This document shows, piece by piece, positions 53,024 through 61,908 of a stretch of DNA of 64,000 bases; the first letter of the stretch is position 1, and every line of letters begins with the position of its first letter. Both the position numbers and the translations under genes were made by a program. The DNA comes from Tropicimonas aquimaris. Lineage in GTDB: Bacteria; Pseudomonadota; Alphaproteobacteria; Rhodobacterales; Rhodobacteraceae. The stretch covers positions 6,581-70,580 of the forward strand of contig NZ_JBHTJT010000023.1 in assembly GCF_042676185.1 (NCBI RefSeq), in the 5' to 3' direction. The notes beneath the pieces are model-generated. The model was not told the DNA's origin. It did no database searches and worked only from the letters and a program-made list of their open reading frames with translations.

Positions 53024-53928
53024 CAGCCCTTGCCCCGGGTCTTGGTGTCGCCCACCTTGGCGTTCTTCTCCAGGAACTCGATCATCATGCCGGCGATGTC
53101 CTTGCCGGTGGCCTCCTCGATGCCCTCGAGCCCCGGCGAGGAGTTGACCTCCATCACCACTGGCCCGTGGTTGGAGCGCAGCATGTCGACGCCGCAGACC
53201 TGCAGGCCCATGGTTTTCGCCGCGCGCACGGCGGTCGCGCGTTCCTCGGGCGTGAGCTTCACCACCTTGGCGGTGCCGCCGCGGTGCAGGTTGGAGCGGA
53301 ACTCGCCCTCCGCGCCCGAGCGCATCATCGCCGCGATCACCTTGCCGCCGAGCACGAAGGCGCGGATGTCGGTGCTGCCGGCTTCCTTGATGAACTCCTG
53401 CACGAGGATGTTGATGTTGGCGCCACGGAACGCCTCGATCACCGACTTGGCGGAGCGGTCGGTGTCGGCCAGCACCACGCCGATGCCTTGCGTGCCCTCC
53501 AGCAGCTTGATCACCGCCGGGGCGCCGCCGGCCAGAGCCAGCACCTCGTCGGTCTGCTTGGGATCGTGGGCGAAGGTGGTGACCGGCAGGCCGATGCCGT
53601 CGCGCGCCAGCAACTGCATCGAGCGCAGCTTGTCGCGCGACCGGCCGATGGCGACGCTCTCGTTCAGCGGGTAGACGCCCTGCATCTCGAACTGACGTAG
53701 CACGGCCGTCCCGTAAAACGTGACCGATGCGCCGATCCGCGGGATCACCGCGTCGTAGAGCGGAAGCTTCTCGCCGTTGTAGTAGATCTCCGGCCGCCGC
53801 GACGCGATGTTCATGTAGCAGCGCAGCGTCTTGATCATGTGCATCTCGTGCCCGCGGGCCTCGGCGGCCTCCTTCAGGCGCTGGTGCGAATAGAGCGTGT
53901 GATTCTGGGCCAGAAGGGCGAATTTCAT
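53023..53928 (-). CDS. rimK: RimK-family alpha-L-glutamate ligase
   Basis: The 301-residue ATP-grasp enzyme adds glutamate residues to proteins or peptides; in E. coli it modifies ribosomal protein S6 and can make poly-glutamate. The sequence shows the N-terminal MKFALLAQNHTLYSHQRL, PRIGASVTFYGTAVLRQFE, AIGRSRDKLRSMQLLARDGI, LLEGTQGIGVVLAD, and the ATP/Mg motif VVMEVNSSPGLEGIE. I placed the start at 53928, where GGAAGG lies upstream and the rimB-like stop overlaps by ATGA. Length matches the family. Confidence 0.94.
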   Translation of the reverse strand: MKFALLAQNHTLYSHQRLKEAAEARGHEMHMIKTLRCYMNIASRRPEIYYNGEKLPLYDAVIPRIGASVTFYGTAVLRQFEMQGVYPLNESVAIGRSRDKLRSMQLLARDGIGLPVTTFAHDPKQTDEVLALAGGAPAVIKLLEGTQGIGVVLADTDRSAKSVIEAFRGANINILVQEFIKEAGSTDIRAFVLGGKVIAAMMRSGAEGEFRSNLHRGGTAKVVKLTPEERATAVRAAKTMGLQVCGVDMLRSNHGPVVMEVNSSPGLEGIEEATGKDIAGMMIEFLEKNAKVGDTKTRGKG

Positions 53929-54392
53929 TGGTCGTGTCCTTCCTTTGGATCCGCAACGCGCGGCGACTGGAGCCATGACCGCGCGGGATCCACCGTCAGG
54001 CGCATCAGCCGCAGCGCGCTGCGCCCGATGATGATCGGGAATGTCATGTCGGTCCGGTCGGCAAGAGACACCTCGATTCGTGCCCTATGGTCTCCGATCT
54101 GAAGCGTGGTGGCCACAATATAGCGCTCGTCCGGAATGCCGCTGGTATTTGTGATCTTGCGGCTGTGCAGGATCGGCAACCGGCAGAGGGGGCTGTCGGC
54201 CAGCCCACCGTGATCGGGCAGGAACTCCACCCAGGGCTTGCCGTTCACCTCGATGCGCGAGATCCCTGTGGCATGCAACGCCGTGGTCAACGCGCCGGTG
54301 TCGATCTTGGCGCGAAAGGTCATCAGCCCGAGATCCGGCAGCGAGATCGTCTCCCGCCAACCGATCATCGACTTGGGTTTCCTGGTCGTCAT
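53925..54392 (-). CDS. RimB-like ATP-dependent zinc protease family protein
   Basis: The 155-residue protein has the retropepsin-like motif FRAKIDTGALTTALHA, with a DTGA catalytic-type Asp, and the later FPIIIGRSALRLMRLTVDPA. It matches the putative ATP-dependent zinc protease family that includes RimB, the partner of RimK in Pseudomonas. It is the first gene of a three-gene unit whose reading frames overlap by ATGA. The name protease is by family; no activity can be read from sequence. Confidence 0.88.
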   Translation of the reverse strand: MTTRKPKSMIGWRETISLPDLGLMTFRAKIDTGALTTALHATGISRIEVNGKPWVEFLPDHGGLADSPLCRLPILHSRKITNTSGIPDERYIVATTLQIGDHRARIEVSLADRTDMTFPIIIGRSALRLMRLTVDPARSWLQSPRVADPKEGHDQ

Positions 54393-54639
54393 GGGGTGTT
54401 TCCGATTGTCAGGTCAGCATGGGCCAGCCCGGCCTGACGGCGCCGCCCGTTGGCGGGACCGCTAACAACCTGCGAGGGATGAGTAAACCGATTTATCGCC
54501 ATCGCGCGATCAACCATCGCCACGACGTCGCGGCGGCCCGAACCCCGACTGCCCAGCGGGTGCCAAGCCTCCGATGTGCGCTTGCTTTCCTCCGTCTGCC
54601 GCAGCACCTTGCGCCGGCAACCTCACGGGCCCGACCGAC

Positions 54640-55278
54640 ATGACACGCACCCTTCTCTGCTTCGGCGACAGCAATACCCACGGTACCCCGCCGATCACAC
54701 TCCCCCGCGTCAAGGCCCGCCACGACGCGGCGACCCGCTGGCCGGGGGTGACCCTGGGGGCGCTCGGCGGCGACTGGACGCTCGTGGAAGAAGGGCTGCC
54801 GGGGCGGACTGCGCAGTTCGAGGATCCGGTGATGGGCGCCTTCATGGACGGCCGCACCGGGCTCCGGATCGCCCTGCAGAGCCACGGGCCGATCGACCTG
54901 ATGACCCTGATGCTCGGCACCAACGACGTGAAGACCCGCTTCGGCGCGACGGCCGCGCAGGTCACCGCCGGCATCGCCGGGCTTCTCGACATTGCGCTTG
55001 GCGAGGAGATGCAGACCCGCCACGACGGTTTCCGCATCCTGCTGATCTGCCCGCCGCCGGTGCGCGAGGTCGGCCCGATCGCGGCCGAGTTCTTTGGCGC
55101 GGCGGAGGTCTCGAAGGCGCTGCCGCCGCTCTACGAGGCCCTTGCCCGGGCCAGGGGCATCGGCTTCCTCGACGCCGGACAGGTCATCGAATCGAGCGGC
55201 GTGGACGGCATCCATTTCGACGCCCCGGCGCACAAGAATCTGGGCCTCGCCATCGCCGACGCTATCGCCGCGATGTGA
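54640..55278 (+). CDS. SGNH/GDSL-family hydrolase (esterase)
   Basis: The 212-residue enzyme has block I LCFGDSNTHGT with the catalytic Ser, the Gly of block II in LPGRTAQFEDP, block III MLGTNDVKTRFG and block V VDGIHFDAPAHKNLG with the Asp and His. It resembles bacterial arylesterases of this family. There is no signal peptide, so it is cytoplasmic. It is divergent from the rimB-like gene across 247 bases that show no other feature. Confidence 0.9.
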   Translation: MTRTLLCFGDSNTHGTPPITLPRVKARHDAATRWPGVTLGALGGDWTLVEEGLPGRTAQFEDPVMGAFMDGRTGLRIALQSHGPIDLMTLMLGTNDVKTRFGATAAQVTAGIAGLLDIALGEEMQTRHDGFRILLICPPPVREVGPIAAEFFGAAEVSKALPPLYEALARARGIGFLDAGQVIESSGVDGIHFDAPAHKNLGLAIADAIAAM

Positions 55279-55345
55279 CCGGCTCCGACTGCGCAACTGG
55301 CTTGCGGCCTGAGGGGCGCGGTCGGAACACGCGGAGGCCCAGTGG

Positions 55346-56542
55346 TCACTCCTGCAGCCACCCGGAGGAAAACTCGACACCTTCAACACCAGCCAGGGTC
55401 GTGATGCGTTCGAGTTCTGCGATCAGACCGGAAATCCGCCCCTTTCCCATTCGCACTCCGCTTTCCGGCCAGAACGCGCTGACGACGAGACAATTGCCGC
55501 TGCGCCGGGCGTCGAGCCGTCCAATCACCCGGTCACCCTGCAGAACCGGAAAGACGTAGTATCCGTACTTGCGCCGGACTTCCGGGACGAAGATCTCGAT
55601 CCGGAAATGGAAGCCAAACAGGCGTTCGGCGCGCGCCCGGTCTCGCAGGGCCGGATCGAACGGCGACAGAAGGCGCACACGAGACGATGGTTCAGGCAGT
55701 GCAGGTATGCTGTCGAGCACTTCTTCCGTCGTGAAGCTCCGCCGCCGGGAGCCATCTGCCATCTCGACGTCGGCCTCGATGATCCGGCCAGCGGACCGGG
55801 CCCGCGCACACCAGGCCCGCGCTTCATCGCGTGTCACGATGTCGAAGAACGCCGCCAGTTCGCCGCTGGTGCCGAAGCCAAGCCGCAGAAGCGCCTCCGA
55901 CATCGCCCAATCAATAATTTCGTCATCGTCGTGTTGCCGCGTGAGATGGACTGCCGGGATCACGCGCTCGGTCATGTCGTAGAATTTCCGGAAGCCCCGG
56001 CGATGGCAGATCGCCAGTTGGCCGGATCTCCAGAGGAACTCCAGGGCCGTCTTCGACGGATGCCAGTCCCACCACCCCGACGATCCCTTCTTCTCGTCGC
56101 CGCCGAGATCGTTCGAACAGGCCGGCCCGTTGTCAGCAATGTGCCGCAGAACGGTATCGATTTCGGCTTCCCAGCCGTCGCGGCGCGCCGCCGGCCAGCG
56201 GGCCCTCATGCGGGCCTCGTCGCGAGCGAACTTCAGCCGCCACATCGGGTAGAACGGCATCGGGATGACCGCGGCGTCGTGCGTCCAGTGTTCGAAGGCC
56301 GTCCGGCGGTGCGAGACGAGGCGTTCGAGCGCCTCCGGCCGATAGCGGCCCCGACGGGACCAGAGGATCAGGTCATGGGCGCGGGCGAGCGTGTTGACGC
56401 TGTCGACCTGGACGAAACCAAGTCCGTGAAGCACGGCGTCCAGATCGTCAGCTCTCCCCGCGCCCGATCCCGGCCGCAACAGCAGGTGTCGGTCCAGGAA
56501 CAGGCGGCGAGCCCGTTGATTGTCTAGAAGCGCGCGCGTCAT
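55346..56542 (-). CDS. YcaQ-family winged-helix DNA glycosylase
   Basis: The 398-residue HTH_42 protein begins LLDNQRARRLFLDRHLLLRP and has GFVQVDSVNTLARAHD. This includes the QxD motif used by YcaQ-type enzymes that unhook DNA interstrand crosslinks and remove alkylated bases. It continues with TAFEHWTHDAAVIPM, GKGSSGWWDWHPSKTALEFLW-like segment (SSGWWDWHPSKTALEFL), PFDPALRDRARAERLFGF and the C-terminal YYVFPVLQGDRVIGRLD. The start at 56542 begins the fold; the frame extends 33 codons further but with no homology. It is a single gene, convergent with the SGNH hydrolase. Confidence 0.9.
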   Translation of the reverse strand: MTRALLDNQRARRLFLDRHLLLRPGSGAGRADDLDAVLHGLGFVQVDSVNTLARAHDLILWSRRGRYRPEALERLVSHRRTAFEHWTHDAAVIPMPFYPMWRLKFARDEARMRARWPAARRDGWEAEIDTVLRHIADNGPACSNDLGGDEKKGSSGWWDWHPSKTALEFLWRSGQLAICHRRGFRKFYDMTERVIPAVHLTRQHDDDEIIDWAMSEALLRLGFGTSGELAAFFDIVTRDEARAWCARARSAGRIIEADVEMADGSRRRSFTTEEVLDSIPALPEPSSRVRLLSPFDPALRDRARAERLFGFHFRIEIFVPEVRRKYGYYVFPVLQGDRVIGRLDARRSGNCLVVSAFWPESGVRMGKGRISGLIAELERITTLAGVEGVEFSSGWLQE

Positions 56543-57042
56543 CCGCTCACACCGTCGCCGATGCCGGCGAGATCGTCCAGGCGTTTTCGTCCCGCCTTTT
56601 TCACCGCAGGGCTGGATGCGGTGCGGCGGCATGTCAGACAAGTCGTTTCACTCATGATCGCCTTGAAATCCGAAGTCCTGGCGGCGAGCCGGCGTCTTCT
56701 GCGGGATCTGGTCGGTGGCCAACTTCGGCCTTTGGCTCGCTCTGACTGCCGTGCCGAGCAGGACCTACCGGGAGAGCAAAACAGCCGAGGACACGGCCTG
56801 AAAAGTCAATCTGGCAAGTTCGTCCCGCCCAGGGCTGGGCTGCGTGTTCCGGTATTCTCAAACTCCAGGAGCAAGGCTTGCAGCGGTCAACGCTTCAAGC
56901 CTTGTAGGTGGGATTGGGGCGGTCGAGCTTCAAAGTGAGCGATACGACTTATATTCCGACGCCCTATCGGACGGTGCAATCTTCCCGTCGCCTCGAGCCC
57001 CGCCATATCTCCACCCTTCGACACAACCTGGCCAGCACGCGG
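56543..57042. other. 500-base region without a convincing gene
   Basis: No open frame here has a ribosome site or a recognisable domain. A 125-residue plus-strand frame at 56561 and a 69-residue minus-strand frame at 56652 look like chance. Base composition is somewhat lower in GC than the flanks. It may be decayed coding sequence or the leader of the YcaQ-family gene. Confidence 0.4.
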
Positions 57043-58737
57043 CTATTGCCCCAGGACTTCGAGCAGGACCTCTCCGGCGGCCCCGGAAGGGGGGCGGGTT
57101 CCGGCCACGGCGGAGAGGGTCATCGCAATGTCCACCGTGTGCGCCCGGCGCGCGACCTGACGAGGTTCCACGTTGTAGCCTGCGAACATGATGGGGACAA
57201 AGGTGTCATACCGCCAGGGTGAACCATGGGTCACGGTCACGGACAATCCATCCATGTCATTGATGAACCATTCCGGCTGGAACACGAGGTAAATGTCGCC
57301 GGATCTGTCGGGGTGATAATTGTTCAGCACCGCTCGGGTCAGCGCATTGTCCGGCAGCGAGCCTTCGCGCAGGCGTGAACTCGGCACCGCAAAAGCCACG
57401 CCTTCGAAAGAAACGAGTTCGTCGGCAATCGCGGTCTCCAGAGCAACCCTGTCGATATCGGGATTGTCTCGAACCGCATCGCTCAGGTTCAGATAGGGAT
57501 GGTCGTATCCCACGAACAACTCGCCACTCAGCCCGAAACGTTCCTTGATACGCGCCACGGCCGGGGACGTGTCCCACGAGTCCGGGGTCACATATTGACC
57601 CGGCATACCGAGCGTTTTCAGAAAGCCCGGCGCTTCCGGCGCTCCGTGATCGGACGAGAGCACAACCAGCGTGTTTTCCAAACCGACTTCGGCGTCCACA
57701 TAGCTGAAAAGATCGGCCAGGGTCCGGTCGAGGTGAAGGAGATTGTCCTCCGCCTCCAGGCTCGACGGGCCAAAGAAATGCCCGACATAATCGGTGACCG
57801 AGAAACTGACCGAGAGGAAATCCGTCACGTCGTCGTCCCCCAGACCCTCTGCGTCGATCAGGGTCTTGGCGAAGTCAGCGGTCATCTGATCGCCGAACGG
57901 GCTGAGCGTCAGCAGGGTGGTGAAATACCGACCGTCCGCGGCGCCCAACGGGTGAGGAAAGGTGCTTCCGAACCCGGCAAAGTCCGGCTTGTAACCCTCT
58001 TTGTTGTCATTGCCGAAGAGATAGGTATCGACAGGGTTCAGAAGCTCCCACGACTGATCCGCGTAGCTGAATGGAAGCCGCTTGGCGTTCCATTCCTCCA
58101 CCCAGGCCGGATAGGCGTCGTAGTAGTAGTTGCTTGTCACGAACTCGCCGGCGGACTTGGAGAACCAGAAAGCCTTGCCGGCGTGTCCCGCCATGGCGAC
58201 AGCACCCCGGTCCTTGATCGAAACACCAAAGATCTTCGAAGCGCCTGCGGTGTTGACCGCCAACTCGTCCCCGAAAGTCGAAGTCAGGATCGCGCGCGGG
58301 GAGCGCCCGTCGGTCTTGGCGGCCCGCTGTGTCGGGTCGATTTCGGTTTCGTCATCCACATCCGCGCCGCTGGTGAGGATCGAATAGTCCGGGTCCTCGA
58401 TATTGTAGACCGTCCGACCGCTCGACCGGTCGTACCAGAGATTGCCGACCATTCCGTGCGCCGCCGGGTTGGCACCTGTTGCGAGCGTCGTATGCCCGAC
58501 AATGGTTTCCGTATTCGCGTGCGTATGGTGCGCGTTCGTGTAATGGATCCCCGCTTCCATCAGGTATCGGAAACCGCCTTCTCCGAACTGGCTCTGATGC
58601 CGGATCGGCATGTCACCGCGCAACTGGTCCACGGTGATCTGCAGAATCAAGCGGGGTCTCTCCTGCGCACCAGCGGCAACTGGCGCTAGGCTCATCGCGA
58701 CCAGCAACAGCACTCCGGCATTGGCTAGAACGTCCAT
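57043..58737 (-). CDS. PafA-like alkaline phosphatase family protein
   Basis: The 564-residue secreted enzyme has a signal peptide (NAGVLLLVAMSLAPVAAGAQ). The alkaline-phosphatase superfamily layout shows VDQLRGDMPIRHQ (metal Asp), the Thr nucleophile region ANTETIVGHTTLATGANPAAH, SVSFSVTDYVGHFFGP (Asp and His ligands), LSSDHGAPEAP (second metal pair) and the last His in VTHGSPWRYDTFVPI. A Thr nucleophile is typical of PafA phosphomonoesterases. I chose the ATG at 58737 with GGAGG 5 bases upstream; the frame runs open 93 codons further without homology. It could supply phosphate from organic esters; no pho box was seen. Confidence 0.92.
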   Translation of the reverse strand: MDVLANAGVLLLVAMSLAPVAAGAQERPRLILQITVDQLRGDMPIRHQSQFGEGGFRYLMEAGIHYTNAHHTHANTETIVGHTTLATGANPAAHGMVGNLWYDRSSGRTVYNIEDPDYSILTSGADVDDETEIDPTQRAAKTDGRSPRAILTSTFGDELAVNTAGASKIFGVSIKDRGAVAMAGHAGKAFWFSKSAGEFVTSNYYYDAYPAWVEEWNAKRLPFSYADQSWELLNPVDTYLFGNDNKEGYKPDFAGFGSTFPHPLGAADGRYFTTLLTLSPFGDQMTADFAKTLIDAEGLGDDDVTDFLSVSFSVTDYVGHFFGPSSLEAEDNLLHLDRTLADLFSYVDAEVGLENTLVVLSSDHGAPEAPGFLKTLGMPGQYVTPDSWDTSPAVARIKERFGLSGELFVGYDHPYLNLSDAVRDNPDIDRVALETAIADELVSFEGVAFAVPSSRLREGSLPDNALTRAVLNNYHPDRSGDIYLVFQPEWFINDMDGLSVTVTHGSPWRYDTFVPIMFAGYNVEPRQVARRAHTVDIAMTLSAVAGTRPPSGAAGEVLLEVLGQ

Positions 58738-58984
58738 AGGACCTCCGATCATATCGCAATTTTTTTGCTGAACCATGCAACGATCGATCGAGATCAGGCA
58801 AGCCTGTGGATGCTGCTGCCTGAAACCGGCCCTTGCGACCCGCAATTTTTCATCGCTTCCGGACCGGGTAACGGCAGGGAGCCGACCCAACCAATTCCGC
58901 CGAAGCCGCCATGTGGGAGTTATTCGATCCCGCGATGTGTCGCCTTGACCGGATGTCACGCAGCAAAAAAGCTGAAGGGAACAG

Positions 58985-59173
58985 TCACGTTGCTTCCAAC
59001 ATCTCAATGAAGCCATGCGTGCCGCGAATAGCCAAGATCGTGCGTCTTCGCGGGTCGCACTTGCCCGCTGGAACCCGTTTCGAAACTTGAAAGCAGACCA
59101 TGGGGTATTCCCTGTGGTTCGGATCGTCCTTGCCTAGCTTGACGACCCATCCCACATCAAATATCAGTGCCAC
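58985..59173 (-). CDS. Small hypothetical ORF beside the element end
   Basis: This 62-residue frame (GTG start; MALIFDVGWVVKLGKDD) has non-random-looking sequence with RTILAIRGTHGFIEML, but no recognised domain and no good ribosome site. It may be a gene fragment left by the insertion next to the tRNA-like sequence. The rest of the 58738-59345 gap shows only the tRNA-like remnant and presumably the promoters of the flanking genes. Confidence 0.3.
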   Translation of the reverse strand: MALIFDVGWVVKLGKDDPNHREYPMVCFQVSKRVPAGKCDPRRRTILAIRGTHGFIEMLEAT

Positions 59174-59180
59174 CTGCCGA

Positions 59181-59235
59181 GTGGGCGTTGTGTAGTGGTA
59201 AGACCTTAGCCTTCCAAGCAGATGTTATAGGTTTC
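59181..59235 (+). pseudogene. Degenerate tRNA-Gly(TCC)-like sequence, probable attachment scar
   Basis: GTGGGCGTTGTGTAGTGGTA followed by AGACCTTAGCCTTCCAAGC aligns with the 5' half and anticodon arm of bacterial tRNA-Gly, including the CTTCCAA anticodon loop. The T arm and 3' acceptor strand (GATGTTATAGGTTTCC onward) do not pair properly, so it is not a working tRNA. Its position about 110 bases before an integrase gene fits a remnant of an insertion site. Confidence 0.55.
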
Positions 59236-59345
59236 CTGCTGATGCACAAGCATTCTTAGCCATTCTATTTATTGACAGATTCGTTTCTCGGTGATGGACT
59301 GAGTTTCCCAGACATTCCATCTATCTCCGACAAAAAACCGACAGA

Positions 59346-60420
59346 ATGCCAAAGCTCACCGAGACCTTCGCAAAGAAGCTGCCACCTGCAAAATCCGGCA
59401 CCGAGAAGCATTGGGACAACGAGGTGAAGGGTCTCGTGCTCTTCGTCGGCAAGCGATCCAAGACCTGGTACTTCCAGAAAGACGTGGGCGGTCAGACACG
59501 GCGGGTGCTGATCGGTCGCTTCCCGGTGATCTCGGCGCAGGCCGCTCGCCAGACCGCACTCGGTTTTGCGCTGGAATGGGGGCGCGGCGCGGGGAAGCAG
59601 ATCCAGATCGGGGCCCCTACCCTCGAGGAAGCGATGGAAGCCTACCTCGCCCGGCCAAGGCTGCGCTCAGAGGCACACAGGTCCGGCCTGCGGCAACAAT
59701 TCGAGAACCACCTGAAGGACTGGATGCGGCTGCCGCTGGACGAGATCTCCAAGTCGCAGGTCGTTGACAGGCACCGCTCGCTTGCAGCCACCCCCTCAAC
59801 GGCAAACCATACCCTTAAATACTTCCGCACGGTCTGGAACCACGCCCGTCGGACCCATGATCTGCCCGAATGCCCGACGATGGCGATCGAGTGGTACCCG
59901 GAGCAGCCGAAGGGCGAGATCATCGAGGATCTGAAACTGTGGCGATCCACCATCGACGGTCTCCACAATCCGATACACACGGTCTTCTACGAGCTGCTTC
60001 TCTTCACCGGGTTCCGCAAGAGCGAGGCCCTGACGCTTGAGTGGAAGCATGTCCGCGAAGACCACATTCATCTGCCGATGACCAAGAACGGCCGCAGCTT
60101 CGACCTGCCGATCCTGCAGATCCATCACGAGATCCTGGCGCCGGTCCGCGGCCTGCACCGCAAATGGATTTTCCCGTCTCCAAAGGGGGCCAGATGGTCG
60201 CCTGACAGCCCCGACGCGGATGCGTTGGAGCCCGCACGCACACCGACGGACCTTCGCGACCGTGGCAATGGAGGCCGGCGTTCTGGAAGAGATCGTCGGC
60301 CGGCTACTCAACCACACGCCCCTCTCGATCACCGGGCAAAGGTATGCCAAACCTTCGCTGGATGCATTGCGGCCGGCGATGGAGACCGTATGCAACGAGC
60401 TAATAACCAGATCGAAGTAA
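59346..60420 (+). pseudogene. Tyrosine recombinase/integrase, frameshifted
   Basis: The N-terminal part (MPKLTETFAKKLPPAKSG, then GLVLFVGKRSKTWYFQKDVGG) is an arm-binding DUF4102-like domain of P4-type integrases. A SAM-like core-binding domain and the catalytic region with the first Arg in FTGFRKSEALTLEW follow. The frame then breaks near 60184-60188 in GGGGG. One base fewer gives PKGPDGRLTAPTRMRWSPHAHRRTF in register (quoted in part), supplying the HxxR box, and continues RLLNHTPLSITGQRYAKP with the catalytic Tyr, ending at 60420. In the uncorrected frame the catalytic His, Arg and Tyr are lost and the protein runs to 60443. The cause is either a real mutation or a sequencing error. Confidence 0.8.
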
Positions 60421-60432
60421 TCGAAGGACCTC

Positions 60433-61158
60433 ATGTCAAGTAACGAGAAGAACAAGGCGTATCGCCCCCCAGAACTATACAGTGATCAATATTATGAGAT
60501 CTATGATCGCCTCGTTCCGGTTCTGAATGAACATTTTAAGCGTTGCGAGAATTTCAAAGCAAAAGAACATGCCTATCATTTCTTGGGAGACTATTACCAC
60601 ATCCGAATGAATCTATGGAGTCGCGAACGGTCAAGTAAAGCACTTGGCGATTTACGACGAGCGATTGTCGAGTTGATCAAGGCATATGAAAACACGCCAA
60701 TCCCAGTACGCAAAGAGCTTGCGCTGAATCACGAAGACATTCGAGAGGAAGCCAGGAACGAATTTTTGAAACAGCATGATCGTCAGGTTATACTCCCCGG
60801 TGCGTTCGACCTGCCGGATGTCTCGAAGGCCACCAGCGCACTGAAAGTTCTGTATGAAGAACGCAAGGGCCTTCTGTTGACGATTGACAAGACGCAAGGC
60901 GCCCTGCCCGAGGGCTTCGCAACGCGAAACCGGCCATTGAAGGAATGGGCCCTGATCGAGGTCTCGGTGCGCCTGGTGCGTGAGTTCGATGCAATGAACG
61001 TCCCCCACGAAATCGATAGGTCGGGGCCCATGTACAGACTCTTGAAGGATGTCTTTGAGGTATTCGGTATCAGAAAGGACAGTCTTCAGGGTGTCTACCG
61101 CGGTTGGCGGGAACATATGGATGGCAAATTCGATATTGACGATTTGCTAACTATATAA
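60433..61158 (+). CDS. Hypothetical protein of the mobile element
   Basis: The 241-residue product starts MSSNEKNKAYRPPELYSDQYY and is rich in charged and aromatic residues, probably mainly helical, with no signal peptide or membrane segment. I recognise no domain. Base composition and codon use are clearly more AT-rich than in the chromosomal genes of this window, which marks it as acquired. It starts 13 bases after the restored integrase end and may be transcribed with it. Confidence 0.75.
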   Translation: MSSNEKNKAYRPPELYSDQYYEIYDRLVPVLNEHFKRCENFKAKEHAYHFLGDYYHIRMNLWSRERSSKALGDLRRAIVELIKAYENTPIPVRKELALNHEDIREEARNEFLKQHDRQVILPGAFDLPDVSKATSALKVLYEERKGLLLTIDKTQGALPEGFATRNRPLKEWALIEVSVRLVREFDAMNVPHEIDRSGPMYRLLKDVFEVFGIRKDSLQGVYRGWREHMDGKFDIDDLLTI

Positions 61159-61213
61159 AGCGCATAAGTTTTCTGCGAATCTCCCTCTTGTCGAGTGCAA
61201 GAAGGAGAATGTT

Positions 61214-61429
61214 GTGGAAGCTGTGTATCTCACATCAGCCGAGGCCGCCAAGTACACGGGTCTCAGCGAAAGCTACCTGGCAAAGTTGCGGATGGGAACC
61301 GGGCCGAAGTCCGGTCCCCCGTACCTACGCGTTGGACTCAGGGCCATCCGCTATCGTCGGCAAGACCTCGATGACTGGATGGTCGCCGAGACTTGCGGCT
61401 GTCAAACGGCACCTCGGGTGCGCCCATGA
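61214..61429 (+). CDS. Excisionase-like helix-turn-helix protein
   Basis: This 71-residue HTH_17 (MerR-like excisionase/AlpA) protein has YLTSAEAAKYTGLSESYLAKL, followed by GPPYLRVGLRAIRYRRQDLDDWM, both quoted in part. The GTG at 61214 follows AAGGAG about 8 bases upstream. Such proteins direct excision or regulate the element. The stop overlaps the next ATG (ATGA), so three genes from here to the RepA-like gene are coupled. Confidence 0.88.
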   Translation: MEAVYLTSAEAAKYTGLSESYLAKLRMGTGPKSGPPYLRVGLRAIRYRRQDLDDWMVAETCGCQTAPRVRP

Positions 61430-61908
61430 AGTCGAACGCCGAAAACTTCCGTACGAGTGACGGTGCCTACTGCCGCTGCTGCGGTAGCCAGGACGTCATG
61501 ACGATCGACGTGAGTATAGAACAAAGCGACGACTTTGACCGGCGATCCCGCCTGAGGGTAACGCGGCTCTGGTTAGCGTTCGCCGACCTTTCCGAGTTCG
61601 AGCTCAGTGCCTTCATTTGCGATGCAGAATCCTACATCGACATCGAATATTTCAACGACATTGAAATTGGGCTCTTCAGCTACCTGTCCGACAATATCGA
61701 ACAAATCGGCGAAAGGCGCCCTTCCTGTGATCCGGACTCGTTTTATCGCCTGCATATGATCGACACGCTAAACGCTGACGAGATGCTGGCAAGACGAAAG
61801 CTGGCCTTCATGCGAATTTGGGACAGTTTCGACGAGAGCACGAAGACATCCTTCGCTCAGCGTGTGCTGGGACATATCCCCAGAAAATTCAGACCGGAGA
61901 GCAGTTGA
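61426..61908 (+). CDS. Cys-rich hypothetical protein between HTH and RepA-like genes
   Basis: The 160-residue product begins with a possible zinc-binding cluster, YCRCCGSQDV, close to the N terminus, then a charged, mostly acidic helical region with FDRRSRLRVTRLWLAF and ESYIDIEYFNDIEIGLFSY. I do not recognise the family. The ATG at 61426 lies in the end of the HTH gene and its stop overlaps the RepA-like start (TGATG), so it is part of the replication/excision operon. Confidence 0.78.
   Translation: MKSNAENFRTSDGAYCRCCGSQDVMTIDVSIEQSDDFDRRSRLRVTRLWLAFADLSEFELSAFICDAESYIDIEYFNDIEIGLFSYLSDNIEQIGERRPSCDPDSFYRLHMIDTLNADEMLARRKLAFMRIWDSFDESTKTSFAQRVLGHIPRKFRPESS

Noticed and set aside
56561..56938. 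125-codon plus-strand frame upstream of the YcaQ-family gene
   Set aside because: No ribosome site, no domain and chance-like composition.
59181..59250. Functional tRNA-Gly
   Set aside because: The 5' half and anticodon loop match, but the T arm and 3' acceptor do not pair, so only a remnant is reported.
60184..60188. Programmed ribosomal frameshift in the integrase
   Set aside because: There is only a plain G5 run, with no evident downstream pseudoknot or family precedent; mutation or sequencing error is simpler.
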